NCBI RefSeq assembly: GCF_002294985.1
Contig: NZ_NSGE01000003.1
Span: 682,001-746,000, forward strand
Source of the DNA: Mesorhizobium sp. WSM3862
GTDB lineage: Bacteria; Pseudomonadota; Alphaproteobacteria; Rhizobiales; Rhizobiaceae
Reading direction: 5' to 3'
Length of the DNA: 64,000 bases
Part shown: positions 38,522-48,961 of the stretch, in pieces
Layout: each line of letters starts with the position of its first letter
Position numbering within the stretch: position 1 is the stretch's first letter
Position numbers and translations under genes: made by a program
Notes under the pieces: model-generated
What the model saw: the letters and a program-made list of their open reading frames with translations, nothing else
Database searches by the model: none
What the model was told of the DNA's origin: nothing

Positions 38522-38545
38522 AGGGGACCGGTCAGCCGGTCCCCT
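38522..38545 (+). terminator. GC hairpin after binding-protein gene (partial terminator or 3' stabiliser)
   Basis: Perfect 10-bp stem AGGGGACCGG / CCGGTCCCCT with a four-base TCAG loop, 12 bases after the binding-protein stop and with no T-run after it. The permease gene starts 51 bases later. It probably stabilises the upstream message or causes partial termination. Confidence 0.6.
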
Positions 38546-38596
38546 GCACTGCATTGCGCAAGATTGTTTGGCCGAACGCAACCGCAGGGAGCTTCC

Positions 38597-39547
38597 ATGA
38601 AGTCTGGGGTTCTAAACCTCGTGCTGAAGCGGCTGGCGATCGCGATCGTCACCCTTCTGATCGTCCTGTTCGCCGTGTTCTTCGCCACCAGCATGCTGCC
38701 GGGCGACACGGCGTCGATCCTGCTTGGCCAGGCGGCGACGCCCGAGGCGGTCGCCGGCCTGCGCGAGGCCATGCATCTCAACGATCCGGCGATCCTGCGC
38801 TTCCTGCGTTGGCTTGTCGGTCTGCTCCACGGCGATCTCGGTACCTCCTACGCCAACGAAATGCCGGTCGCGGCCCTGATCGGCGGGCGCTTCGTCAACA
38901 CCATGAAGCTCGCCGGCATCACCACGCTGATCTCGGTGCCGCTGGCGCTGACGCTCGGCATCACCGCCGCGATGCTACGAGGCTCCGTCTATGACCGCAC
39001 CGTCACCGTGCTTTCGATCGGCGTGATCTCGGTGCCGGAATTCATGGTCGCGACCCTCGCCGTCCTGCTCTTTGCCGTTTATCTGAAATGGCTGCCGGCG
39101 TTGTCTTCGGTCAACGAGGCGCACTCGCTTGCCGACCTCGTGCGCATCTATTCGATGCCGGTGATCACCCTCACCTTCGTCATCTCGGCCCAAATGATCC
39201 GCATGACGCGCGCCGCGGTGATCGAAACGCTCTCAACGCCTTATGTCGAGATGGCGCTTCTCAAAGGCGCCTCTCGCAGCCGCATGGTGCTCAAGCACGC
39301 CCTTCCGAACGCGCTTGGGCCGATCGTCAACGCGGTCGCGCTCTCGTTGTCCTATCTGGTCGGCGGCGTCATCATCGTCGAGACGATCTTCAATTATCCC
39401 GGCATCGCCAAGCTGATGGTCGATGCGGTCGCGACCCGCGACCTGCCGCTGATCCAGAGCTGCGCGATGATCTTCTGCCTTGGCTATCTCCTGCTCATCA
39501 CGGCCGCCGACATCGTCGCCATCATGTCCAACCCGAGGCTCAGATGA
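38597..39547 (+). CDS. ABC transporter permease, DppB/OppB type
   Basis: A 316-aa membrane subunit with an N-terminal helix 'KRLAIAIVTLLIVLFAVFF' and the DppB-type 'NDPAILRFLRWLVGLLHGDLGTSYANE' segment. The EAA loop lies at about residues 214-240 ('PYVEMALLKGASRSRMVLKHALPNA'). Start at ATG 38597 has AGGGAG before it; a longer frame begins at 38564 without a site. Ends in an ATGA overlap with the next permease. Confidence 0.92.
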   Translation: MKSGVLNLVLKRLAIAIVTLLIVLFAVFFATSMLPGDTASILLGQAATPEAVAGLREAMHLNDPAILRFLRWLVGLLHGDLGTSYANEMPVAALIGGRFVNTMKLAGITTLISVPLALTLGITAAMLRGSVYDRTVTVLSIGVISVPEFMVATLAVLLFAVYLKWLPALSSVNEAHSLADLVRIYSMPVITLTFVISAQMIRMTRAAVIETLSTPYVEMALLKGASRSRMVLKHALPNALGPIVNAVALSLSYLVGGVIIVETIFNYPGIAKLMVDAVATRDLPLIQSCAMIFCLGYLLLITAADIVAIMSNPRLR

Positions 39548-40391
39548 CAGTGGCGCGCGCGGCATCCTCCCGACGGTCCTTCCTGGGCCACAGCTACAAC
39601 CTCGTGGGCGTCGTGGCCTCGCTGGTCATTCTGGCATGGACGCTGGTCGCGATTTTCGCGCCCTACATCATTCCCCATCCGATCGGCGACATCGTCGACG
39701 ACGATTATTTCGGCCCGATGCGCCAGGGGCTGTGGCTCGGCTCGGACTATCTGGGGCGTGACATGCTCTCCAGGGTTCTCATGGGCGCACGCTACACCGT
39801 CGGCATATCGCTTGCCGCCGTCTCGATCGCCTGCTTTTCGGGGGTCGTTCTGGGGATGATCGCGGCCGTCACCGGCGGCTGGTTCGATACCTGCCTCAGC
39901 CGCTTCCTCGACGCCATGAACTCCATCCCCAGCAAGCTGTTCGGCCTTGTTGTCGTCGCCGCGGTCGGCTCATCGATCCCGGTGCTGATCCTGACGCTCG
40001 CCGTCATCTACATCCCGGGCGCCTACCGCTTCGCGCGGGCGCTTGCCGTCAACATCAACACCATGGATTTCATAACCGTCGCCCGCGTCCGCGGCGAGAG
40101 CACTATCTATCTCATCGGCTCCGAGATCCTGCCGAACATCATCCGGCCGGTGCTTGCCGATTTCGGCCTGCGCTTCGTCTTCATCGTGCTGTTGCTCTCC
40201 GGCCTGTCCTTCCTCGGGCTCGGTCTGCAGCCGCCTTTAGCCGACTGGGGCGCGCTGGTGCGCGAGAACATCGGCGGCCTGCCCTTCGCGGCCCCGGCCG
40301 TCATCGTGCCGTCGCTGGCGATCGCCAGCCTGACCATTAGCGTCAACCTCTTAATCGACAACCTGCCGCAGAAGATCAGGGACCGGGACGC

Positions 40392-40395
<4 letters not shown>
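39544..40395 (+). CDS. ABC transporter permease, DppC/OppC type
   Basis: A 283-aa permease, coupled to its neighbour by a four-base overlap at each end. 'GLWLGSDYLGRDMLSRVLMGARYT' is the DppC hallmark and 'FITVARVRGESTIYLIGSEILPN' is the EAA loop; 'SFLGLGLQPPLADWGALV' closes the family pattern. The extension of the open frame before 39544 is only the upstream permease read in another phase. Confidence 0.92.
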
Positions 40396-42047
<1,652 letters not shown>

Positions 42048-42075
42048 CCAAACTGACCGGAGGGGATTCGCCGGA

Positions 42076-44150
42076 CTACAGTTGCGAGCAGAGCCGGTAG
42101 GCCTCATAGATTGACGAGTAGATGTCCCTGCTGGCGACCGCGTCTCCAATGCGGTGCAGGACGAAGGATCCTGGAGCTTGGAGCCCTTGCACCCCCTTTG
42201 TCGCCACTCCCGTCATGAGCGCGATGTCGGTCACGCCCTTATTGGCGGAGCGGGCACGCAATTCCTGGTAGGTATCTTCCACAGGTGCCGTGCCGCGCTC
42301 GACAATGAGTTGGGCCGCGGTCATTTCCGTTTCTGCACCGGTGAGCTCATGCCGGAACCGGGCGGCGATGCCGTTGCCGTGGCGCGCTGCCTTGATGAGC
42401 CGCAGATCGCCGACGACCCGGATGCCGAGTTCGGACGCGAGTTTGCGGAAACTGACCCGGTCCGGATAGGGTGTCTCGATCGCCAGGGTGTCGTCCGCCA
42501 TGGCCACGCTGACCGCATGTCCCAGGCGGGCAAGATGCAGGGCACAGGATATGGCGGCCTGACGCCCGGTCTCATCGTAGATGAGCACATCGGCCTTCGC
42601 GGGCACGACCCCGGTCAAGATATCCCAGACGCTGTCGCAATGTTCGGCGCCCTCCAGCCACTCCATGTCGGGGATGCCGCCTGTGGCGACGATAACGGCA
42701 TCCGGTTTCTCGGCAAGCACTCCATCTGCGTCCGCATAGGTGTTGAAACGGACATCCACGCCAAGGCGCGCGAGTTCGTCGATGCGCCAGTCGACTATAC
42801 TGATCAGATCCTTGCGGTCGGACGCCGAGGCCGCAACGAGCACCTGCCCGCCGAGCCGGGCCCCGGCTTCCAGCAAGGTCACGCTGTGCCCGCGCTCGGA
42901 AGCGACCCGGCCGCCTCCATCCCCCCCGGACCACCGCCGACGACGACCACTCGTTTCGGCGTTTCGGTCCGGTCAATGATGTGGCTGACGGTCGTTTCAT
43001 GGCCGCTGGCGGGGTTGTGAATGCAATGGACCTTCTTGTACAGGCAGTAGGACGCGCCGACGCACGGGCGGATGCGGTCTTCTTCGCCCCGCATCACCTT
43101 GTTGACGATATGCGGGTCGGCAATATGCGCTCGCGTCATGCCGACCAGATCGACAAGATTTGCGCGGATCGCGTGCCGCGCCGTGGCTACGTCCCTGATG
43201 GCGGCGGCATGGATGACCGGCAGCCTGGTTTCCCGTTTGAACTGCCCAACCAACGGCAGAAACGGCGCGCTCCTGATAAACATGCCGGGCATATTCTGCT
43301 CGGCCAGCGACAAGTCGGTGTCCATGCGGCCGAAGATGCAGTTGAAGAAATCGACATGGCCTTCGCGCTCGAACAGCCGGGCGAAGGCAAGGCATTCCTC
43401 GAAATCCGATCCGTCGTCGACCGCCTCGTCGATCACGAAGCGGATGCCGACGGCGAAGTCGTCGCCCACCGCGCGGCGGATCGCTTCGTGAACCATCAGC
43501 CCGAAGCGCGCGCGGTTTTCCAGCGAGCCGCCGAAAGCGTCCGTGCGCCTGTTGGTTCTGCGCGACAGGAATTGGCCAATCAGATGGCCGCCGGTGACGG
43601 TCTCGACGCCGTCCAGACCGCCGTCAACGCAGCGCCTGGCGGCACTGGCGTAATCCTTGACGATCCTGTCGATATCCGCGGCGTCCATTTCCTTGGGGAA
43701 ATTCCGGTTTCGCGTCTCGCGGACGCGTGACGGCGCAACTGGCGGCAGCCAGTGACCGGCATAGGCAGTAGCGCGCCGGCCGAGATGCGAGGCCTGACAC
43801 ATGACCGTCGCGCCGTGGCGATGAATTCGCTGCGACAGCGATTGGAGATGAGGGATGATGCGATCGCTGGAAAGATCCAGCTGACCGCCGCCCCAGCTCG
43901 AATCGGGCGACGTCATCGCCGAGCCGCCGACCATGGTCATCGCCAGGCCGCCGCGCGCTTTCTCTTCATGATAGCGCTGATAGCGCTCGAGCGGCAGGCC
44001 GCCCTCGTCCAGCATCGAGGCATGGCTGGTGCTGACGACGCGATTGCGCAGCGTCAGACCCTTGAGCCGAAACGGCTGAAGCAGTGGATCGCCGGATGTG
44101 CTCCCCGCTTGGAATGCCGCTGCCGGCACATGCTGCTCCGAACCATTCAT
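42076..44150 (-). pseudogene. DgcA-like NADH:flavin oxidoreductase, split by a one-base deletion
   Basis: The gene for a protein of about 690 aa with an N-terminal old-yellow-enzyme TIM barrel (FMN) and a C-terminal FAD/NAD domain, related to trimethylamine dehydrogenase and to dimethylglycine/N-methylproline demethylases. The N-terminal part (44150-42879, 423 codons) holds 'HLIGQFLSRRTNRRTDAFGGSLENR', a cysteine segment 'CVGASYCLYKKVHCIHNPAS' for the iron-sulfur cluster and the FAD motif 'VVVVGGGPGGMEAA', then goes out of phase. The C-terminal part (42882-42076) starts 'TLLEAGARLGGQVLVAASA'. Adding one base in the GGG run near 42910 restores 'AARVASERGHSVTLLEAG'. The two parts overlap by a GTGA, so reinitiation is conceivable, but a broken gene or a base-call error is more likely. 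Confidence 0.85.
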
Positions 44151-44222
44151 GAGGGTTATAGTTCGTGATTTGCAGGACTGCAGAAAGCTTGAAAATTGTT
44201 GGGGCGGCTATACGCTTGGCGT

Positions 44223-45163
44223 ATGGCCGGTTTCGCTAAACTCGTCCCGTCCGCACGCGGACTCCTCGTTTTCGAGGCCGCTCTCCGTTCAGGAAGTTTC
44301 ACCGCCGCGGCGCGCGAGTTCAACGTCACGCAACGTCGATCAGCCGCGGCATCGCTCAGTTGGAGGCCGATCTCGGCGTGGCTCTGTTCACGCGCGGTCC
44401 AACAGGATTGTCCCCGACCTCGGAGGGGCGCGCCCTCTATTCGGCTGTACGGCAAGGATTTGACGGCATCGAGGAGGCGATCGGCACGATCAAGCGGAAC
44501 AGTGCCGCAAAGCCGGTGGTTACCCTTTCGCTCTCGAGCTCTCTCGCTACGCACTGGTTCGTTCCGAGGTTAACGGCGTTCAACACGCGATTTCCCGACG
44601 TGGACCTGAGGTTCGAACTCATCGCCGGCGTTCTGCGAGGACCCGCCGAGAATGTCGACCTTGCCACCAGAATCCTGGCCGACGACGACACCCACTATCA
44701 CCGCTGGGCCTTCTCGCCGGAAATCATCGTTCCGGTGTGCAGCCCATCCTATCTGTCGCACCACGGCCGCTTGAACCATGACTCGGACGGCGAAGGTCAT
44801 ATCCTGCTTCATCTCACCGACGCCAAGGAGCAGTGGCTGGATGCCTGGGGCAGCGTAGCCCGCCGCAAGACCAGCAGGGCAAAGTGGCTCGAATTCTCGG
44901 ACTACGCAGTCGTGCTTCAGGCCGCGATGAACGGAGAAGGCGTGGCGCTCGGCTGGCTCAGCAATGTCTCAAGGGCACTGCTTCAGGCAACGCTCGTTCC
45001 GGCCTCGGACAGGCAGATCAACACCGGACGGATCCATGAATTGATTGCACCTCGCTCACGGCCGGTGCGGCCGATCGTCTGCGATATCCGCGCCTGGATG
45101 ATCGCCGAGATGCAAGCCGAGTTGAAAGCGTTGCACCCACTATTGCAGCCCGGCGTCCTGTAG
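44223..45163 (+). pseudogene. LysR-family regulator, frameshifted near 44334
   Basis: A LysR gene, about 313 codons, divergent from the DgcA-like gene. The N-terminal part 'MAGFAKLVPSARGLLVFEAALRSGSFTAAAREFNVTQ' is the start of a GcvA-type HTH but goes out of phase after 'VTQ'. The next part in the other frame reads 'EADLGVALFTRGPTGLSPTSEGRALYSAV' and contains the complete effector domain to 45163. Adding one C to give CAACCGTCGATCAGC restores 'VTQPSISRGIAQLEADLG', the normal recognition helix. If real, the mutation removes the DNA-binding domain. Its likely target is the broken oxidoreductase gene beside it. Confidence 0.83.
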
Positions 45164-45213
45164 CCCGGACCGCAGCAGACAGACTGCAGCGCCCGGCACA
45201 GCCTACCCGCTGA

Positions 45214-45696
45214 CTACATCGGAAACAGGCTGGGCAGCGGCATGTGCGATTTGACGATCGGCGACTTCAGCACCACGAAGCTGAAATACTTGTCGATGCC
45301 GATATCCATATCGGTCAGCCGCTCCATGATCGTCTGGTACTCGCCAATCCCGGCGGTCACGAATTTCATCAGATAGTCGTAACCGCCCGACACGAGGTGG
45401 CATTCGATGACCTGATCGATCTTCTCGACGACGGCGAGAAAGCGGGCGAAGTCCACCTGGCGGTGGTTCTTCAGGGTGATTTCGGTGAACACGGTCAGTG
45501 TCTGGCCGAGCTTGCCGATGTTCACCTGCGCGGAATAGCCTTCGATATAGCCTTCCGACTGGAGCTTCTTGACCCGCATCAGGCACGGGCTCGGCGACAG
45601 GTGCACCAGTTCGGCCAGCTCCACATTGGTGATGCGGCCGTTCTTCTGCAATTCATGCAGAATCTTGATGTCGATCCGATCCAGTTTCACGTCCAT
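45214..45696 (-). CDS. Lrp/AsnC family transcriptional regulator
   Basis: A 160-aa Lrp-type regulator with the N-terminal HTH ('LDRIDIKILHELQKNGRITNVELAELVHLSPSPCLMRVKKL') and the RAM ligand domain ('VIECHLVSGGYDYLMKFVTAGIGEYQTIMERL'). Such proteins bind an amino acid and regulate neighbouring amino-acid catabolic genes. The start at ATG 45696 gives the standard N-terminus; the frame upstream adds only nine atypical residues. It is divergent from the DAO-family oxidase at 45916, and a good Lrp-like box lies between them at 45828-45842. Confidence 0.92.
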   Translation of the reverse strand: MDVKLDRIDIKILHELQKNGRITNVELAELVHLSPSPCLMRVKKLQSEGYIEGYSAQVNIGKLGQTLTVFTEITLKNHRQVDFARFLAVVEKIDQVIECHLVSGGYDYLMKFVTAGIGEYQTIMERLTDMDIGIDKYFSFVVLKSPIVKSHMPLPSLFPM

Positions 45697-45770
45697 CTCC
45701 GAAGAACGCAAGCCACAGCACAAAATGCCGCCACTTCTCTAGCCGTGACACTACCATAGCCCGCAGGCCT

Positions 45771-45785
45771 GTCCATCCGATGGAC
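45771..45785. promoter_or_regulatory. Perfect palindrome GTCCATC-C-GATGGAC
   Basis: A 15-base palindrome with 7-bp arms around one base, in the divergent region between the Lrp-type regulator (starts at 45696) and the oxidase (45916). It may be an operator for an unknown factor. It does not resemble the Lrp consensus. Confidence 0.4.
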
Positions 45786-45827
45786 CCTGCTCTGACACGC
45801 AGGGACTCTCGATTTCATTGCGCCCTA

Positions 45828-45842
45828 CGGAATAAAATTCTG
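45828..45842. promoter_or_regulatory. Candidate Lrp/AsnC operator CGGAATAAAATTCTG
   Basis: Matches 12 of 15 positions of the established Lrp consensus YAGHAWATTWTDCTR, with near-symmetric GAAT-AAA-ATTC arms. It lies 74 bases before the oxidase start (45916) and 132 bases from the Lrp-type gene start, where a divergent regulator would act. Confidence 0.55.
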
Positions 45843-45915
45843 CCTGAAGCATAACTGCGGCAGCGGCTGCCTGCGCAACGCGCTAGATTCGAGCCTCAAA
45901 GGCAGAGAGAGGACC

Positions 45916-47241
45916 ATGCGCGCGCCGCTGCAACAGATCGAGACATCCGACGAACTGCCGCAATCCGCGGATGCGGTGGTGATCGGCGGCGGCATTGTCG
46001 GCGTCTTCGCGGCCTACTACCTGGCTAGGCGCGGCTTGAAGGTCGCGCTTGTCGAAAAAGGACGCATCGGCGCCGAGCAGTCCAGCAGGAACTGGGGATG
46101 GTGCCGCCAACAGAACCGCGACGCCCGCGAGCTGCCGATGGCGACGCGCAGCCTCGATCTCTGGGAGCGCTTTGCGGCCGAAAGCGGCCAGGACACCGGC
46201 TTTCGCCGCTGCGGCCTGCTCTATCTCAGCAATGACGAGGCGGAGCTGGCTGGCTGGGCGCGCTGGCGTGACTTCGCCAGAACGGCGGGCGTCACCACGC
46301 ACATGCTCGACAGCGCCGAGGCCAGCGAGCGGGGCCGCGCCACCGGCCGGACCTGGAAAGGCGGCGTGTTCTCGCCGACCGACGGCACCGCCGATCCGTC
46401 GCAAGCCGCGCCAGCGGTCGCCCGCGCCATCCTCCAGCTTGGCGGCACGGTGCATCAGAATTGCGCCGCGCGCGGTATCGAGACCGAGGGCGGTCGCCTG
46501 TGCGGCGTGGTCACGGAAAGCGGTACGATCCGCACGAAGGCGGCGGTTTTGGCCGGTGGCGCCTGGGCGTCCTCCTTTTGCCGTCAGTTCGGCTTCCGCT
46601 TCCCGCAGGCCTCGATCCGCTCCTCCATCCTGTCGGTCTCGCCCGGGTCGGAGGGCCTGCCGGATGCGCTGCACACGGCAAAGATCTCGGCGACGCGGCG
46701 CGGTGACGGCGGCTACACGCTCGCCATAAGCGGCCGCGGACGCGTCGACGTGACGCCGCAGCAGCTGCGCTTCGCTTCGCAGTTCGTCCCCATGTTCCTG
46801 AAGCGCTGGCGCAGCCTCGCGCCCGGCGGGTTGCAGGGGGTGCGCTCAGGCCACGAAACGCTTCAACGCTGGCGGCTCGACCGGCCGACGCCTATGGAGC
46901 GGATGCGCATCCTCGATCCGGTGCCGGATCAGGCGACCATCCGCCTGACCCACGCCCGCGCGCTCGAGCTGCTGCCGGCCCTCAGGCAGACCAGGATCAG
47001 CGCGGCCTGGGCGGGCTACATCGACAGCACGCCGGACGGCGTGCCCGCCATCGGCGAGATCCACGCCGTTCCAGGCTTCTTCCTGGCTGCCGGATTTTCG
47101 GGTCATGGCTTCGGCATCGGACCCGGTGCCGGGCACCTCGTCGCCGATCTTGTCACCGGGTTGGAGCCGATCGTCGATCCGAAATCCTACGATCCGCGGC
47201 GTTTCGATACTTCGGCGTGGGGCAAGGTCGCCGACTTCTAG
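45916..47241 (+). CDS. FAD-dependent DAO-family oxidoreductase (OoxB/D-amino-acid dehydrogenase-like)
   Basis: A 441-aa flavoprotein with the FAD motif 'AVVIGGGIVGVFAAYYLARRGLKVALVEKG' near residue 19, then 'EQSSRNWGWCRQQNRDARELP', typical of the rhizobial opine-oxidase/D-amino-acid dehydrogenase beta-type proteins, and the C-terminal 'DSTPDGVPAIGEIHAVPGFFLAAGFSGHGFGIGPGAG'. It would oxidise a D-amino acid, N-substituted amino acid or opine. GGCAGAGAGAGG precedes the ATG. It is divergent from an Lrp regulator. In the same block an OoxA-like subunit and a 2Fe-2S subunit are encoded at 47295-48961 on the opposite strand; a heterotrimeric enzyme is plausible. Confidence 0.88.
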   Translation: MRAPLQQIETSDELPQSADAVVIGGGIVGVFAAYYLARRGLKVALVEKGRIGAEQSSRNWGWCRQQNRDARELPMATRSLDLWERFAAESGQDTGFRRCGLLYLSNDEAELAGWARWRDFARTAGVTTHMLDSAEASERGRATGRTWKGGVFSPTDGTADPSQAAPAVARAILQLGGTVHQNCAARGIETEGGRLCGVVTESGTIRTKAAVLAGGAWASSFCRQFGFRFPQASIRSSILSVSPGSEGLPDALHTAKISATRRGDGGYTLAISGRGRVDVTPQQLRFASQFVPMFLKRWRSLAPGGLQGVRSGHETLQRWRLDRPTPMERMRILDPVPDQATIRLTHARALELLPALRQTRISAAWAGYIDSTPDGVPAIGEIHAVPGFFLAAGFSGHGFGIGPGAGHLVADLVTGLEPIVDPKSYDPRRFDTSAWGKVADF

Positions 47242-47294
47242 TTTCAAACTCGACATTCCGACATTGCTTGGCAGGTGAACCCTCCGGAACTGCA

Positions 47295-48662
47295 TCAGCC
47301 TTCTCGAAGAAAGGCGCCGCTCGGGGCCGGCCGGACGGGGGCCTGCCCGCGAAACCGGCCGACATCCTCTGGCCTACAGCCGGCTTGCGCTGCGACGAGT
47401 TCGACGGCTGCCAACTGGCAATAGCGCCCCTGGCAGCGCCCCATGCCGACGCGCGAGAGCGATTTCACCCTGTTGGCCTCGCCGCCGCCGAGAGTCGTGC
47501 CCTCGCGCACGGCCCCGGCAGTGACGTTCTCGCAGCGGCAGACGATCGTATCGTCGGGAAGCGCCCTCACCATCGCGCCCGGCCAAGGAAAGGCCTGGGC
47601 CAGACCACGGGCAAAGCGCTCGAGCCGTGCGAGCCTGCGCAGGTCGGCGCCGACGGAGGGCACCGGGCGTCCAAGGTCGGCAAGGCACGCCGCCGCAGCA
47701 ACGCGTCCTGCGATCTCCGCGCCGTCCGCCCCTAGGAGACGGGCCCCATCACCGGCCAGGTAGATGCCATTGCGGGCTCGCCCCATCTCGTCGGCCTTCG
47801 GCAGCCATTGCCGCCACAGCTCGTCATAGGTGAAGGCGCAGCCCGCAAGGTCAGTCAGATGCGTCTCCGCCCGCAGGTGCCAGCCGATCCCGATCATGTC
47901 GCATGGGGTGACGCGCTCCCGGCCGCCGGCGTCGCGCCAGCGCATCCCGGTGACACCCTGTCCGTCGGCATCGATTCGCTCAGGCGTCACGCCAGCGTGG
48001 TAGCGGCGACCAAGCCGCGCCCGCAGGGTTAGCCCAGGCAACGCCACGATTGGTCGGGCGGCAAGTCCCCAGAACCCGCGCATCTGCTGGCGCCAGGAGG
48101 AGGTGTCGAGCACCGCCGCCACATCCGCTCCGGCCTTGAGGAGTTGCGTGCCGACCAGCGTCAGCAAAGGGCCCGACCCGATCAGCACGATGCGCCGTCC
48201 GAGCGCGACGCCCTGCGCCTTGAGCGCGATCTGCGCCGCGCCAAGGCTGAAGACGCCGGCGTTCTGCCAGCCAGGGATCGGGGCGACGCGGTCTGAAGCG
48301 CCGGTGGCGAGGATCAGGCGGTCGTAGAAGACGACCTCCGCGCCGCCCTCCCCCAGCACATGCAGCCGCCCCTCATGCACGGCGATGACGGAGCTGCGCG
48401 CGCAATAAGTGAGCCGCCCTTCATCGGCCATCCGGTCGAAGAGCAAATGCAGTGCGAGCGCCTTGTCCGCCTCAGAGCCGTACAGCTGCTGCGGAGTTCG
48501 GACGAACCCGGCGGGCGGGCGGCGATAGATCTGCCCACCCGCGCGGTGCCCTTCATCGATCACCACCGGATGGAGCCCGGCCTCGACCAGTGTCGCCGCG
48601 GCCCTTATGCCGGCGGGGCCCGCACCTACGATCACGATGCGCGGCGATGACGGCTCGCTCAC
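47295..48662 (-). CDS. NAD(P)/FAD-dependent oxidoreductase with BFD-like C-terminus (OoxA/HcnB-like subunit)
   Basis: A 455-aa protein with two dinucleotide folds ('RIVIVGAGPAGIRAAATL' at the start and 'RRIVLIGSGPLLTLVGTQL' near residue 160) and a C-terminal 2Fe-2S BFD-like module: 'IVCRCENVTAGAVREG' then 'GMGRCQGRYC', four cysteines in the family spacing. This is the architecture of the large subunit of opine oxidases (OoxA), hydrogen cyanide synthase HcnB and the alpha subunits of D-hydroxyproline dehydrogenase. It needs a DAO-family beta subunit and a small 2Fe-2S subunit; the latter starts four bases upstream, and DAO-type genes lie on either side of the block. The last gene of the hyu operon. 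Confidence 0.9.
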   Translation of the reverse strand: MSEPSSPRIVIVGAGPAGIRAAATLVEAGLHPVVIDEGHRAGGQIYRRPPAGFVRTPQQLYGSEADKALALHLLFDRMADEGRLTYCARSSVIAVHEGRLHVLGEGGAEVVFYDRLILATGASDRVAPIPGWQNAGVFSLGAAQIALKAQGVALGRRIVLIGSGPLLTLVGTQLLKAGADVAAVLDTSSWRQQMRGFWGLAARPIVALPGLTLRARLGRRYHAGVTPERIDADGQGVTGMRWRDAGGRERVTPCDMIGIGWHLRAETHLTDLAGCAFTYDELWRQWLPKADEMGRARNGIYLAGDGARLLGADGAEIAGRVAAAACLADLGRPVPSVGADLRRLARLERFARGLAQAFPWPGAMVRALPDDTIVCRCENVTAGAVREGTTLGGGEANRVKSLSRVGMGRCQGRYCQLAAVELVAAQAGCRPEDVGRFRGQAPVRPAPSGAFLREG

Positions 48663-48961
48663 GGCCAGTTCTCAGGGGGCGTCGTTCGCAGCCGCATGCC
48701 TTCGACGACAAGAGTTGTGCACGCACGCAGGCGGGGTCCCTCGTCTTGCCACACCCAGCAGTCCTGGCAGGCTCCCATCAGACAGAACCCCGCGCGCGGC
48801 TCGGGACCGAACTCGGAACTCCGCAGCGCATGTCCTGAAGCCAGCATTGCCGTCAGCACGGTGTCGCCGTCCAGCGCGTTGCGCATCTCACCGTCGAGAA
48901 GGAATTGCACCTCCTCGCGATCGCGCTCGGCCAGCCGGACAATGCGGCCGGCGGTCATCAT
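48659..48961 (-). CDS. Small 2Fe-2S subunit (Fer2_4, OoxA-associated / HcnA-like)
   Basis: A 100-aa ferredoxin-like protein with the plant-type 2Fe-2S cysteines in 'GFCLMGACQDCWVW' and the fourth in 'RACTTLV'. Homologues are the small subunits of opine oxidase, HcnA or D-hydroxyproline dehydrogenase, and the N-terminal domain of SoxA. It overlaps the OoxA-like gene by four bases and the hyuB stop by four bases (two ATGs in tandem; the first is taken). It passes electrons between the flavin subunits. Confidence 0.88.
   Translation of the reverse strand: MMTAGRIVRLAERDREEVQFLLDGEMRNALDGDTVLTAMLASGHALRSSEFGPEPRAGFCLMGACQDCWVWQDEGPRLRACTTLVVEGMRLRTTPPENWP

Noticed and set aside
42048..42075. Terminator between the second importer and the DgcA-like gene
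   Set aside because: The 28-base gap holds no inverted repeat with a T-tract.
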